From: Nitrogeniibacter aestuarii
GTDB lineage: Bacteria; Pseudomonadota; Gammaproteobacteria; Burkholderiales; Rhodocyclaceae
Length of the DNA stretch: 64,000 bases
NCBI RefSeq assembly: GCF_017309585.1
Contig: NZ_CP071321.1
Span: forward strand, 1,302,001 to 1,366,000
Reading direction: 5' to 3'
This document shows, piece after piece, positions 46,906 through 56,404 of the stretch. How positions within the stretch are numbered: position 1 is the first letter of the stretch; every line of letters begins with the position of its first letter. The notes under the pieces are model-generated. The model did not search any database. It was not told the DNA's origin and saw nothing but the letters and a program-made list of their open reading frames with translations. Both the position numbers and the translations under genes were made by a program.

Positions 46906-48216
46906 ATGAAGAAAACGATTTTCAGCATGGCCTTTGCCGCGCTCGCTGTGTCGTCCGCGTTGCACACGGGGGCCGCAGTGGCTGCCCGGGTCGAACTGGT
47001 GGACCGTATTGTCGCAGTCGTCAATAACGAAGCGATTACGGCGTCGGCGCTGGAAGAGCGGATCGAACAGATCCGTCGTCAGTTCGCCCGCAGGGGCGAC
47101 CAGCTGCCGTCCGATGACGTGCTGCGCCGTCAGGTGCTCGACCAACTGGTCGCCGAAAGCGTTCAGGCCCAGCGCGCGCGTGAGGCCGGCGTCCGTATCG
47201 ACGACATCACGCTCGATCAAGCCATCCAGCGCATCGCCGACTCCAACCGCATGACGCTGTCCCAGTTTCGCTCTGCGCTGGAGGGTGACGGCATTTCCTG
47301 GGAGAGCTTCCGGGCAAACATCCGGCGGGAGATGCTGATTTCGCGATTGCGCGAGCAATCGGTCGAGTCCCGTGTCGTGGTCACTGACGCAGAGATCGAC
47401 AACTTCATCAAGAACAATCCCGACGTGGCAAGCGAGACCGAATATCGCGTTGCACACATCCTGGTGCGTGCGCCCGAGGCGGCTTCGCCCGAGCAACTCC
47501 AGGCGCTGGCGCAGAAAGCCGAAGCGGCGCAGCAGAGCGCTGCGGCGGGCGCAGACTTTTCCGCACTGGCCGCAGAGGTCTCGAACGCACCGGATGCGCT
47601 TCAGGGCGGTGACATGGGCTGGCGCGCGCCGAGCGCCATGCCGGGACTCTTCGCGCAGGCGGTGCAGAACATGTCGCCGGGCGAGGTGTCTCCTGTGCTG
47701 CGCAGTGCCGCCGGCTTTCATGTCATGAAGCTGATCGACAAGCGAAGCACCGGCAAGGCCGAGGCCATGGTCGAGCAGACACATGTCAGCCACATCCTGA
47801 TCAAGACCACGGAACTCATCACCGATGACGATGCGCGCAAGCGTCTCGAAACCCTGCGCACCCGTGTGCTGAACGGCGAATCCTTCGAGGATCTGGCTCG
47901 GGCCAACTCGGACGATCTGTCTGCTGCCAAGGGCGGGGATATCGGCTGGGTCTATCCGGGTGATACGGTGCCCGAGTTCCAACGGGCCATGGATGCGCTG
48001 GCGCCGGGCGAATTGAGCGAGCCGGTGAAGTCGCCGTTTGGCTGGCACCTCATCCGGGTCGAAGAGCGCCGGACCGAGGACGTGTCCGACAAGCGCAAAC
48101 GTGCCGTGGCGCGCAATACGCTCAAGCAGCGCAAGATCGAAGAAGCCACCGACGACTGGCTGCGCCAGTTGATCAGTAGCGCCTTCGTGCAGTACCGGCT
48201 CGACGACGTCGAGTAA
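46906..48216 (+). CDS. surA: Periplasmic chaperone/peptidyl-prolyl isomerase SurA
   Basis: This encodes 436 residues. Signal peptide MKKTIFSMAFAALAVSSAL, a chaperone N-terminal domain (VDRIVAVVNNEAITASALEERI split), then two parvulin domains (~175-275 and ~285-385; each with the VSHILI/ VAHILV start and a GGDxGW motif). It escorts outer-membrane proteins such as LptD. The ATG at 46906 has AGGA 5 bases before it; ATG 46900 is an alternative. Confidence 0.95.
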   Translation: MKKTIFSMAFAALAVSSALHTGAAVAARVELVDRIVAVVNNEAITASALEERIEQIRRQFARRGDQLPSDDVLRRQVLDQLVAESVQAQRAREAGVRIDDITLDQAIQRIADSNRMTLSQFRSALEGDGISWESFRANIRREMLISRLREQSVESRVVVTDAEIDNFIKNNPDVASETEYRVAHILVRAPEAASPEQLQALAQKAEAAQQSAAAGADFSALAAEVSNAPDALQGGDMGWRAPSAMPGLFAQAVQNMSPGEVSPVLRSAAGFHVMKLIDKRSTGKAEAMVEQTHVSHILIKTTELITDDDARKRLETLRTRVLNGESFEDLARANSDDLSAAKGGDIGWVYPGDTVPEFQRAMDALAPGELSEPVKSPFGWHLIRVEERRTEDVSDKRKRAVARNTLKQRKIEEATDDWLRQLISSAFVQYRLDDVE

Positions 48217-48227
48217 GCCGACCGATC

Positions 48228-49223
48228 ATGATGGCGCGCCCCTGTCTGGCAGTGACCAGCGGAGAGCCGGCGGGCGTCGGGCCTGAACTGTGTCTGCGCC
48301 TGATTGATCACGACTGGCCGGGGCGGCTGGTGGTGCTGGCCGATGAGCAGATGCTGGGCGAGCGCATGCGCCAGCTGGGGATGTCGATCCCCTTGCATTC
48401 CTACGAGCCGTCCGAAGCGCCGCCAGCCGGCGCGCTTGAAGTGTTGCATACCCCATGTGCGGTGCCGGTGGCGCCAGGCAGGCTCGACGCGGACAATGGC
48501 CGCAGCGTGCTGGCCATGCTCGATCGGGCGATTGATGGGTGTGTGCGCGGAGAGTTTGCCGGCATGGTGACGGCGCCGGTGCACAAGGGCGTGATCTGCG
48601 AGGCCGGTGTGCCGTTTTCTGGGCATACCGAATACCTGGCCGAATCAACGGGAACAGCTCGGGTCGTCATGATGCTCGTGGGCGGTGGCATGCGCGTCGC
48701 ATTGGTGACGACGCATCTGCCGCTCGCGGATGTGCCCTCGGCGATCACCACGACGGCACTGGCTGAAACCCTGGACATCCTCGATCACGATCTGCGCGAG
48801 CGATTCTCGCTGACGCAGCCGCGCATCCTGGTGGCAGGCCTCAATCCCCATGCCGGAGAGGGCGGACACATGGGCCGGGAGGAGATCGAGGTGATCAGCC
48901 CCGTGCTTGAGCGTTTGCGCCAGACGGGCATGGATCTGGTCGGGCCGCTGCCGGCTGATACCCTGTTTGTGCCACACACCCTGCAGCAGGGGGACGCGGT
49001 GCTGGCCATGTATCACGACCAGGGCTTGCCGGTGCTGAAGCATGCCAGCTTTGGCGGTGGCGTGAACGTCACGCTGGGCCTGCCCATCATCCGCACCTCG
49101 GTAGACCACGGCACGGCGCTCGATCTGGCGGGGACGGGCCGTGCAGACCCGGGGAGCCTGTTCGCCGCGGTCCGGTTGGCATTCGAGATGGCGGGCGTCG
49201 ATACCATCGGCTGTGCCGCTTGA
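48228..49223 (+). CDS. pdxA: 4-hydroxythreonine-4-phosphate dehydrogenase
   Basis: This 331-residue NAD-dependent enzyme acts in pyridoxal-phosphate synthesis. Features: LAVTSGEPAGVGPELCLRL (~7-25), VTAPVHKGVI (~109), GHTEYLAE (~130), ILVAGLNPHAGEGGHMGREE (~201), and MYHDQGLPVLKHASFGGGVN (~261). In many genomes rsmA follows directly; here it is 9.2 kb away. Confidence 0.96.
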   Translation: MMARPCLAVTSGEPAGVGPELCLRLIDHDWPGRLVVLADEQMLGERMRQLGMSIPLHSYEPSEAPPAGALEVLHTPCAVPVAPGRLDADNGRSVLAMLDRAIDGCVRGEFAGMVTAPVHKGVICEAGVPFSGHTEYLAESTGTARVVMMLVGGGMRVALVTTHLPLADVPSAITTTALAETLDILDHDLRERFSLTQPRILVAGLNPHAGEGGHMGREEIEVISPVLERLRQTGMDLVGPLPADTLFVPHTLQQGDAVLAMYHDQGLPVLKHASFGGGVNVTLGLPIIRTSVDHGTALDLAGTGRADPGSLFAAVRLAFEMAGVDTIGCAA

Positions 49224-49311
49224 CCCCCCGGCCTCCGCGGCAGGCCTGACATGCAACCAAACCGGTGTGCATCACACTAAAGACTGTGCGAGCGATCAAT
49301 CGGGAGAAGCG

Positions 49312-50418
49312 GTGCGATTCAGACTCTTGGCATGTCGAATCACGAACTATCTGACGCCGGCAATGGCCTGTCTGGCCGTGCTGACCATGGTCGCAAGCAC
49401 CCTCGCCCGTGCTGCCGGACCATCCGTGGTGGTGGGCGAGAGTCGGCAGCAACCCGTGGTCGAAGAGGTTCGTGTTTCGGGTTCGGTGATTTCTCCGCAA
49501 TCCTCGCGCTTGTCGCCTCAGGTCGCGGGTCGCGTCGCGCGGCTCATGGTGGACATCGGTTCCCGGGTTAGTGCCGGCGATGTGATCCTGGAACTTGACT
49601 CTGCGCTGGTGCGCATCGAGGGCGATGCGGCCCGCGCCGCAGCGGCACAGGCACGCGAAATTCTTGCCGATGCACAGCGCCGGGAGGCGGATGGACGGCG
49701 TCTGGTCAAGTCGCGAACGATCACGGCCACATCCTATGAAGCGCTGCAATCCGAAGTGCGTGCCAACGCGGCCGCGCTCCGCCTGCGGGAGGCCGAGCAG
49801 CGCGCCGCGGACGAGCGCCTGAAGCAGCACGTGCTGAGGGCGCCCTTTGCGGGCGTGATCAGTGCCAAGCTCACCGAGGTCGGCGAGTGGATCACGCCGG
49901 GTACGGCGGCCGTCTCGCTGGTGGCCGATGAGCGGCTCAGTGTCGATCTTCAGGTGCCCCAGCGTTACTTTCCCAGACTCGATCGTGATGTTCCGGTGGA
50001 GCTCCATCTACCGGCGCTCGATGATCGTGCCGTCGAGGCGAGCATCACGGCGATCGTGCCGGTGAGTGACGCCGATGCCCGCAGCTTCCGCATGCGTGTC
50101 ACTCCGGTGGAAAATGGATTGCCACTGACGCCCGGCATGTCGGCCTCAGCGACCTTGCGCCTGGGCGCCGGACGCGAAGGGGTGCTGGTTTCCCGTGACG
50201 CCTTGCTACGTCACCCCGATGGACGGGTGACGGTCTGGGTGCTTGAGGGCGCGCAGGACGGCGAAGTGAAAGTCTCGGAACGCGTGGTCAAGACCGGATT
50301 GAGTTTTGATGGTCTGGTCGAGATTCGCGACGGTCTGACGGCGGGTGAGCGGGTGGTCGTGGAGGGCAACGAGTCGCTGCGCAATGCCCAGACGGTGACG
50401 GTCGCGGGAGCGCGCTAG
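49312..50418 (+). CDS. RND efflux periplasmic adaptor (membrane-fusion protein)
   Basis: This encodes 368 residues. Start GTG at 49312, 5 bases after GGGAG; a reading from 49141 would overlap pdxA. It has a signal/TM segment (AMACLAVLTMVASTLARA), a lipoyl-like half (SRLSPQVAGRVARLMVDIGS split), a coiled-coil hairpin (~100-160), the second lipoyl half RAPFAGVISAKLTEVGEW, then beta-barrel and proximal domains. It links an inner-membrane RND pump to an outer-membrane channel. It overlaps the pump gene by one base (TAGTG). Confidence 0.92.
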   Translation: MRFRLLACRITNYLTPAMACLAVLTMVASTLARAAGPSVVVGESRQQPVVEEVRVSGSVISPQSSRLSPQVAGRVARLMVDIGSRVSAGDVILELDSALVRIEGDAARAAAAQAREILADAQRREADGRRLVKSRTITATSYEALQSEVRANAAALRLREAEQRAADERLKQHVLRAPFAGVISAKLTEVGEWITPGTAAVSLVADERLSVDLQVPQRYFPRLDRDVPVELHLPALDDRAVEASITAIVPVSDADARSFRMRVTPVENGLPLTPGMSASATLRLGAGREGVLVSRDALLRHPDGRVTVWVLEGAQDGEVKVSERVVKTGLSFDGLVEIRDGLTAGERVVVEGNESLRNAQTVTVAGAR

Positions 50419-53400
50419 TGTTCGAGCGCATCGTCAGTCGTGGCACGCTGATGACGGTCACGGTACTCATCGTGACGGTCATCGGCATCGTGGCGGCCTT
50501 GCGTATTTCGGTACAAATGATTCCCGATCTGGACGTCCGGACGGTGACCGTGCGCACCTCGTGGCCGGGTGCCACGCCGCAGGACGTGGAGAAGGAGATC
50601 CTGCTCGAGCAGGAAGAATTCCTGCGTACCGTGCCCAGTCTGCAGCGACTGGTGTCGACGGCCTCGTTCGGGCGCGCGGACATCCAGCTCGAGTTCCCCT
50701 ACGGCGTCGACATGAACGAGACGCTGATCCGCATCACCAATGCCCTCAGCCAGGTGCCGTCCTATCCCAACAACGTGGACGAGCCGAGGGTGTACGCCAC
50801 CTCGTTTTCGGCCAACTCCTTCATGTATTTCCGCATCACGCCGCTGGCGGGCAATCCACGCCAGCTCAACATGGTGATGATGCAGGACTTCATCGAAGAC
50901 AACGTCAGGACGCGCCTCGAAAGCATCAACGGCGTGTCGCAGATCAGCGTCTATGGTGGCGCCGACCGGCAGGTGCAGATCCTGATCGATCCGGCACGGC
51001 TGGCCGAGTACGGGCTCACGGTCGTGGACGTGCGCCAGGCGATCAATGCGCGCAATCGCGATGCCTCCGGCGGTGAGATCGAGTCGGGCAAGCGCCGCTA
51101 CCTGTTGCGCACCATCGGCCGTTTCGAAAATCTGGATGATCTGCGGGAGATGATCCTGACCCGGCGCGGTGACACCCTCGTGCGCCTGGGTGATGTGGCT
51201 GAAGTCAGGCAGGGGCATTTCGAGATCACCAGTCGCATGCTCATGGATGGCGAATCCGTGATCGGCCTGTCGGTGCGTCGCGAGGCCGGCTCGAACGTCA
51301 TCGAGATCAAGCGGGCGATGATGAGCGAGATGGAGGCCATCAACCACGAGGTGCTCGAACCGGCCGGCATGAAGATGCACGTGATCGGTGATGACGTGGC
51401 CTATGTCGAAGCATCGCTCCAGAACGTGTGGCAGAACCTCATCATCGGTGCCTTGCTTGCCAGCGGGGTGATGTATCTCTTTTTGCGCTCGTGGAAGATG
51501 ACCCTGGTCGGGGTCATGGGTATCCCCATCTGCACCATTGCCGCTTTTCTGGGCTTGCTGCTGGGCGGTCGCACCATCAACGTGATTTCGCTGGCGGGGA
51601 TTGCCTTCGCCATCGGCATGACGCTGGACAACAGCATCGTGGTGCTCGAGAGCATCGAGCTGGCGCGCCGGCGCGGGCTTGACCGCTTCCGCTCTGCGGT
51701 CGAAGGGGTGCGTCAGGTGTGGCCGGCGGTGCTGGCCTCGACGCTGACCACGGTGCTGGTTTTCGTGCCCATCCTGTTCATCGAGCAGGAAGCCGGGCAG
51801 CTGTATTCGGACATCGCCATTGCCGTGTCCGCCTCAATTTTCGCTTCCATGGTGGTCGCCATTACCGTGTTGCCCACCGCCTGTGCTTATCTCGACTTCG
51901 GTCCGGCAACGCACAGCGCTGCCGAGCAGGGGGGGACGCGGGTGGTGCTCGCGGCCGTGGAGCGCATCGTGGCCAGCCGCCCGCGTCGCATCCTCGCCAT
52001 CGTGGTGACCAGTTGCGTGAGCCTGGGCATTCTGGTTGCGCTGACGCCGGCGGCCGAGTACCTGCCGGAAGGCGAAGAGCCCAAGGCGTTTGCCCGCATG
52101 AATGCGCCACCGGGGTATAACCTGGCGTCGATGGAGCGGATTGCAAAGCAGGTACAGGCGCACTTTCTGCCCTACCGCGACGCAGATCCGTCTCGCTTTG
52201 CAGACGGTGAGGACGCCGTCCCGTCAATTCGCTACCTGAACATGCGTGTGCAGGCCGATGGGCTGGTCGTCGTGGTCGAGCCGACGGTGGCCGCCGACAT
52301 CCGCCCGCTTATGGATGCCCTGAGCAGCCACTTCAAGAGCTATCCGGGCATGCGCTCCTTTGTCTCGAGAGGATCGATCATCACCAGCAACGACGGTGGT
52401 ACCCGAAGTGTGAATCTCGATATCGCCGGGCCGGACCTGGAGACCATCTACGACGTGGCACTCACGGCCTACCAGCGGGCGCAGGAGGTCTTCGACGGGC
52501 CACGCATCAACGCCCAGCCGTCGAGCCTTTCGCTGTCCCAGCCCCTAGTCGAACTGAGGCCCGACTGGCGGCGCGCCAGCGAACTGGGCTTGAGCGCCCA
52601 GGACATCGGTTTTACCGTGGCGGCATTGACCGATGGCGCGTTTGTCGATGAGTTCCTGCTCAACGACGACAAGATCGATATCTATCTCTACGGTCACGCC
52701 GGCGCCGAGGCGACGCTCGACACCTTGTCGCAGGTCACGTTGTACTCCTCCGCGGGTGCCGTGGTGCCCCTGTCGTCGGTGGTCGATATCGTCGAGCGGG
52801 TGGATACCAACCTGATCCGGCGGGTCGACGGTCGGCGCATGGTCACGCTCAACATCATTCCGCCTGAGTCGGTGGCACTCGAAACAGCTGTCGATGTGGT
52901 GCGCCAGCAGGTTGTTCAGCATATGCGTGACCGCGGGCAAATCCCCATCAGTGTCGGCATGAGCATCTCGGGGGCGAGCGATCAGCTTGACGCCACCCGC
53001 GAGGCGCTGTCCGGCAACTACGTGGTGGCCGTGATCATCATCTATCTGCTGCTCGTCGCCATCTTCACCCATTGGGGTTACCCGGTGCTCATCATGACCA
53101 CCATTCCGTTGGGGGTCGCGGGCGGCATTCTCGGCTTGTGGCTCATGAACCTGGCTGGCAGCTGGTTGCCGCTGATCGGCCTTGCGCCGCTGGTGCAGCC
53201 CTTCGACATGATCGCGATGCTCGGCTTCCTGATCCTGATGGGGACGGTGGTGAACAACCCGATCCTGATCGTCCATCAGGCCATGATGAACGTGCGTGAA
53301 GAGGGCATGAAGGCACGCGAGGCCGTGACGGATGCAGTGCAGACGCGGCTGCGCCCGATCGCGATGTCCACCCTCACCACGGTAGTCGGCCTTGCCCCGC

Positions 53401-53561
53401 TGGTCTTCATCCCGGGGGCCGGGGCAGAACTCTATCGGGGCGTGGGGGCCATCGTGCTCTTTGGCGTGCTGGGCACCGCCATCGTGGCGCTCACCTTCCT
53501 CCCCGCCCTGACGGTGATGGTGCTGAACTGGGTCGAGGGTCGGCGCAAGCCATCCCTGTGA
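50418..53561 (+). CDS. RND-family efflux pump, inner-membrane subunit
   Basis: This encodes 1047 residues in the usual layout: TM1, a porter loop, TM2-6, TM7, a second loop, TM8-12. The proton-relay region of TM4 reads ISLAGIAFAIGMTLDNSIVVLESIE, split (~390-412), with the essential Asp. The motif differs from both the multidrug (GLLVDDAIVV) and heavy-metal (GAMVDAAIV) consensus, so the substrate class is unclear. Starts with GTG, overlapping the adaptor stop. No outer-membrane factor follows; TolC-type channel supplied elsewhere. Confidence 0.93.
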   Translation: MFERIVSRGTLMTVTVLIVTVIGIVAALRISVQMIPDLDVRTVTVRTSWPGATPQDVEKEILLEQEEFLRTVPSLQRLVSTASFGRADIQLEFPYGVDMNETLIRITNALSQVPSYPNNVDEPRVYATSFSANSFMYFRITPLAGNPRQLNMVMMQDFIEDNVRTRLESINGVSQISVYGGADRQVQILIDPARLAEYGLTVVDVRQAINARNRDASGGEIESGKRRYLLRTIGRFENLDDLREMILTRRGDTLVRLGDVAEVRQGHFEITSRMLMDGESVIGLSVRREAGSNVIEIKRAMMSEMEAINHEVLEPAGMKMHVIGDDVAYVEASLQNVWQNLIIGALLASGVMYLFLRSWKMTLVGVMGIPICTIAAFLGLLLGGRTINVISLAGIAFAIGMTLDNSIVVLESIELARRRGLDRFRSAVEGVRQVWPAVLASTLTTVLVFVPILFIEQEAGQLYSDIAIAVSASIFASMVVAITVLPTACAYLDFGPATHSAAEQGGTRVVLAAVERIVASRPRRILAIVVTSCVSLGILVALTPAAEYLPEGEEPKAFARMNAPPGYNLASMERIAKQVQAHFLPYRDADPSRFADGEDAVPSIRYLNMRVQADGLVVVVEPTVAADIRPLMDALSSHFKSYPGMRSFVSRGSIITSNDGGTRSVNLDIAGPDLETIYDVALTAYQRAQEVFDGPRINAQPSSLSLSQPLVELRPDWRRASELGLSAQDIGFTVAALTDGAFVDEFLLNDDKIDIYLYGHAGAEATLDTLSQVTLYSSAGAVVPLSSVVDIVERVDTNLIRRVDGRRMVTLNIIPPESVALETAVDVVRQQVVQHMRDRGQIPISVGMSISGASDQLDATREALSGNYVVAVIIIYLLLVAIFTHWGYPVLIMTTIPLGVAGGILGLWLMNLAGSWLPLIGLAPLVQPFDMIAMLGFLILMGTVVNNPILIVHQAMMNVREEGMKAREAVTDAVQTRLRPIAMSTLTTVVGLAPLVFIPGAGAELYRGVGAIVLFGVLGTAIVALTFLPALTVMVLNWVEGRRKPSL

Positions 53562-53568
53562 GATTGCC

Positions 53569-54240
53569 CTACAGCGCCATCATGGCCTCGAGTTCTGCAC
53601 TGCTCATCACGTTGCAGTAGATCATGTTCATGATCTCGAGCTCATGGCGGTGCAGCGCGTCGGTGCCCGCCGCGCAGCAGTCCTCGATCAACACCACGCG
53701 AAAGCTTTCGTCGGCCAGCGCCCGCACGGTCGATGACACGCACTGGTCGGTGTATATGCCGGTGACCACCACGTTGCGGATGCCCATGTTGTGGAGGATG
53801 AAGCGCAGGTTGGTGCCGGTGACGGCACTGTCTGTGGTTTTGACGATGACGATCTCGTCCCCCACGGGCGCCACTTCCGGCACGATCTGGGAGGCTTCGC
53901 TGTCCTTGGGCATGAGCAGGTTGTTCCAGCCCGGCAGTTTCTGGACCAGCGAACGATCGCGTCCGTCATCGAGCTGGCAGGCAATGCGGGCATGCATGAC
54001 GTCAATGCCTTTGGCCCGGAACGCTTGCTGGAGTGCCGCCAGCTTGGGCAGCACGGTGTGATGCATGCGATCGAGAAAGGGTTGCCAGCGTGCCTGCTCT
54101 TCTGGTGTGTCCCGTGGCACAAGCCCATAGTTCTGCACGTCGATGCACAGCAGGGCGGTCTCGTCATGGGGGAGGACGAGATCTGCAGGTTCTGGCGCGT
54201 GTTCGTAGTAGAACGAGCGGTGTCGGGTTTTCCAGTTCAT
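53569..54240 (-). CDS. Isochorismatase-family cysteine hydrolase
   Basis: This encodes 223 residues. The alpha/beta fold of the family with Asp in TALLCIDVQNYGLVPR (~35), a Lys near the QKLPGW stretch, and the nucleophile Cys in VTGIYTDQCVSSTVRAL (~165). Members hydrolyse isochorismate, nicotinamide, ureidoglycolate-type amides and others; the substrate cannot be read. The start ATG at 54240 begins MNWKTRHRSFYYEH; a longer reading to 54522 has no support. Convergent with the RND pump gene, 7 bases apart. Confidence 0.88.
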   Translation of the reverse strand: MNWKTRHRSFYYEHAPEPADLVLPHDETALLCIDVQNYGLVPRDTPEEQARWQPFLDRMHHTVLPKLAALQQAFRAKGIDVMHARIACQLDDGRDRSLVQKLPGWNNLLMPKDSEASQIVPEVAPVGDEIVIVKTTDSAVTGTNLRFILHNMGIRNVVVTGIYTDQCVSSTVRALADESFRVVLIEDCCAAGTDALHRHELEIMNMIYCNVMSSAELEAMMAL

Positions 54241-54319
54241 GTCGTCGAACAGCGGTTTGGGACATGAACACCATAGCGCGACGGGCGCGCTCGTGCGAAC
54301 CGGCGTCGCGGATACCGGC

Positions 54320-55210
54320 TCAGAATTCGACCTCGACGGTCCACTTGAACGTCGTGTTCGGGGTGTTGTCGTTGAGCCCGAACAGAAAGCCTGCCCCCAC
54401 CAATAGCGCCGTACCGTCGTCCCCTCGACCCAGTTCAGTCGTGTAGTAAAGCAGGGGGCCGAGACGATGCTGGTCGTGGTCGCCAAACAGGCGGGCTTCC
54501 TCGTTCCTGCGGCCCGAGTCACCCAGCCGGTCCACGGTACCGTAGGCTTCGATCGTGGCGTGCCAGTGTTCGCTCAGGTGACGGCCAAACTGCGAGGCAT
54601 AGGCAAAATCGAGTTTCTCGTCACGAGGCCGGTCGCCGCCCAGGTGTTTGACCAGATAGAGGTTCACGTTCGCCCACCAGGGCCCCTGGTTGGTCTGGAT
54701 GATGCTGCCGAAGAGCAGGGTGCTCGCCTCGCCGTCTTCGAGCGCATGCTCGTATTCGGTCACCAGACCGAAACCCCAGTCGTCGTTATCCTCGATGGGG
54801 TCGATGATGGCAATCAGTTCGCCCCCGATTTCGGTCAGCTTGAGGTCGGCATATGCGTTGGCTTGCGCAGGCGAGTCGGGGTCGTCGATGCGCTCCTTCT
54901 CGAACTCGATGCCCACACGCGACTTCCATCGGGGGGTGATGCCAAATTCGAGCTCCATCGCGTGGCGTTGCTTGGTGACGCTGTTGTCGTCGTACTCGAA
55001 CTCGCCATTTTCTTCTTTCACGGCCCGGCGGGGCTGGCCGAACATGTGGGCGTTCTGGGACTGGAATTCCAGGCTACCCGGTTCGGACTCCAGGTCCTTG
55101 ACCTCGAACTGGCCAATCGATGGACCGGCCAAGGCCCACGCTGGAATGAATAGAAAGACGGAAAGGGCGCCCATGCGGCGCCATTGGGAACGCAGAGTTG
55201 TTGGGGGCAC
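54320..55210 (-). CDS. Probable outer-membrane beta-barrel protein of unknown function
   Basis: This encodes 296 residues. Signal peptide MGALSVFLFIPAWALAG (~13-29), then alternating strands rich in aromatic and charged residues (KLDFAYASQFGRHLSEHWHATIEAYG split) and an ending KWTVEVEF with terminal Phe, the usual mark of BAM-inserted barrels. No family with a known substrate is recognised. It lies on the same strand as the PEP-CTERM gene, 315 bases downstream of it, so separate transcription is likely. Confidence 0.7.
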   Translation of the reverse strand: MPPTTLRSQWRRMGALSVFLFIPAWALAGPSIGQFEVKDLESEPGSLEFQSQNAHMFGQPRRAVKEENGEFEYDDNSVTKQRHAMELEFGITPRWKSRVGIEFEKERIDDPDSPAQANAYADLKLTEIGGELIAIIDPIEDNDDWGFGLVTEYEHALEDGEASTLLFGSIIQTNQGPWWANVNLYLVKHLGGDRPRDEKLDFAYASQFGRHLSEHWHATIEAYGTVDRLGDSGRRNEEARLFGDHDQHRLGPLLYYTTELGRGDDGTALLVGAGFLFGLNDNTPNTTFKWTVEVEF

Positions 55211-55525
55211 GGTGCTTGCCTGTGGATCTGATTATTTTGAGCTTGTGCGCCCATCATCGCCGGAATCGCTCGTGCTGACCAGCCCGGCGTTGCGCTCACG
55301 CCATGCAGCCCGGCAGCGCTGACGGCGACATCGTTCGTCGTCGCCGTCGTGGCATCGGTTGAATGGTGAGAGATTCGGCCCGGCCGGCCCGGTACGCCGG
55401 GAAACGATGCGCCCGGGCCGAATCGGGATTACGCCAGACCGGTTGGTTGCGGCGTCTTCACGCGGTTGATGCCAGCCCGAGCAATCCCAGACCCGGTGGC
55501 ATGGTTTGGCGCAAGGCAGACCGGA
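55211..55525. other. 315-base intergenic region between the PEP-CTERM and beta-barrel genes
   Basis: No gene is seen. It is the 3' flank of the PEP-CTERM gene and the probable promoter region of the barrel gene. The only structure noted is the GC-rich inverted repeat at 55372-55424, listed separately. Confidence 0.5.
55372..55424. repeat. Inverted repeat, 12-bp arms, 29-base loop
   Basis: GATTCGGCCCGG (55372-55383) and CCGGGCCGAATC (55413-55424) are exact reverse complements. The loop holds further GC-rich self-complementary sequence. It could be a terminator-like structure for the PEP-CTERM gene or an extragenic palindrome; no T-tract is evident on either side. Confidence 0.6.
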
Positions 55526-56404
55526 TCAGTCGGCGAGCAAGCAGCGGTTCGCCTGACGGATCTTGCGGCGCAGAAGCGGCGCCAGACCCGCCAGCATCAG
55601 GGCGACGGTGGAGGGCTCGGGGACGGCCGTGGCGAGTTCCGGTGTGGCGAAAACGAAGTCGTCTGTCACCACCAGATCGATGCCGTCCTGAAGGCGCTCT
55701 GCGCCGAAGCTGGCGACGTTCGTGCCGTCGAAACTGAACAGTGCGTGGGTGCCGACCACCAGTTCGACTTCCGTGATGACCGGAGCGTCGAAGAGCACGC
55801 CCAGGAACTGGGTTTCTCCATTGCCGCCGACAGGCACATCAAAGCTGCCCAGATCGACTTCATGGCCATTGATGTTGACGCCCCGGAATTCGATGCGGGT
55901 CGCCCCGGCCAGTTCGGTATCGACAAAGATCGCGCCAAAGCCACGGGTGCCGGCAGCGATGTCGGTGTTGGGCAGGACGAAGGTCTGCTCGATGACCTGA
56001 TCGCTGAAAGAGCCGTTTTCCGGATCGAACATCACAAAGGTGTTGTTCGGGGTGAAGGCGGGAAACTGACCGGCGGACTCTGGATTGACGCTGCCGAAGC
56101 CGTCTGCGCTTACTGCATACGGATCCTCGAAGATGGCGCCACGACCACGGAAGCGATCCACCGGAATTTCCACCGTCTTTCCCGTGTCGATGATGCGCGT
56201 TTCGGGGTTGGCGTCGGTGCCGTCGACGGCAACGCCGTCCCAGTTGATGCGGCTGCCGCCGTTGATGGCGACACGAAAGGCGTCAAAAGCGGTCGTCGCG
56301 TCGGCACCGCTACCGGAAAAGATCTGAGGGCCTGCCCAAGCGTTGAGCGGGCTCAGTAGAGTGATGCCGGCGAAGCAGGCGATGGTCTTGAGTGACAGGT
56401 TCAT
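55526..56404 (-). CDS. PEP-CTERM sorting-domain exported protein
   Basis: This encodes 292 residues. Signal peptide (MNLSLKTIACFAGITLLSPLNAWAG, split), a ~240-residue beta-rich body of unknown function, and a C-terminal PEP-CTERM anchor: AVPEPSTVALMLAGLAPLLRR, split (~266-285), with the basic tail. Exosortase enzymes recognise this tail in Gram-negatives that make extracellular polysaccharide. No exosortase is in the window. The start ATG 56404 has GGAG 7 bases upstream. The ECF sigma gene lies divergently 540 bases away. Confidence 0.9.
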   Translation of the reverse strand: MNLSLKTIACFAGITLLSPLNAWAGPQIFSGSGADATTAFDAFRVAINGGSRINWDGVAVDGTDANPETRIIDTGKTVEIPVDRFRGRGAIFEDPYAVSADGFGSVNPESAGQFPAFTPNNTFVMFDPENGSFSDQVIEQTFVLPNTDIAAGTRGFGAIFVDTELAGATRIEFRGVNINGHEVDLGSFDVPVGGNGETQFLGVLFDAPVITEVELVVGTHALFSFDGTNVASFGAERLQDGIDLVVTDDFVFATPELATAVPEPSTVALMLAGLAPLLRRKIRQANRCLLAD

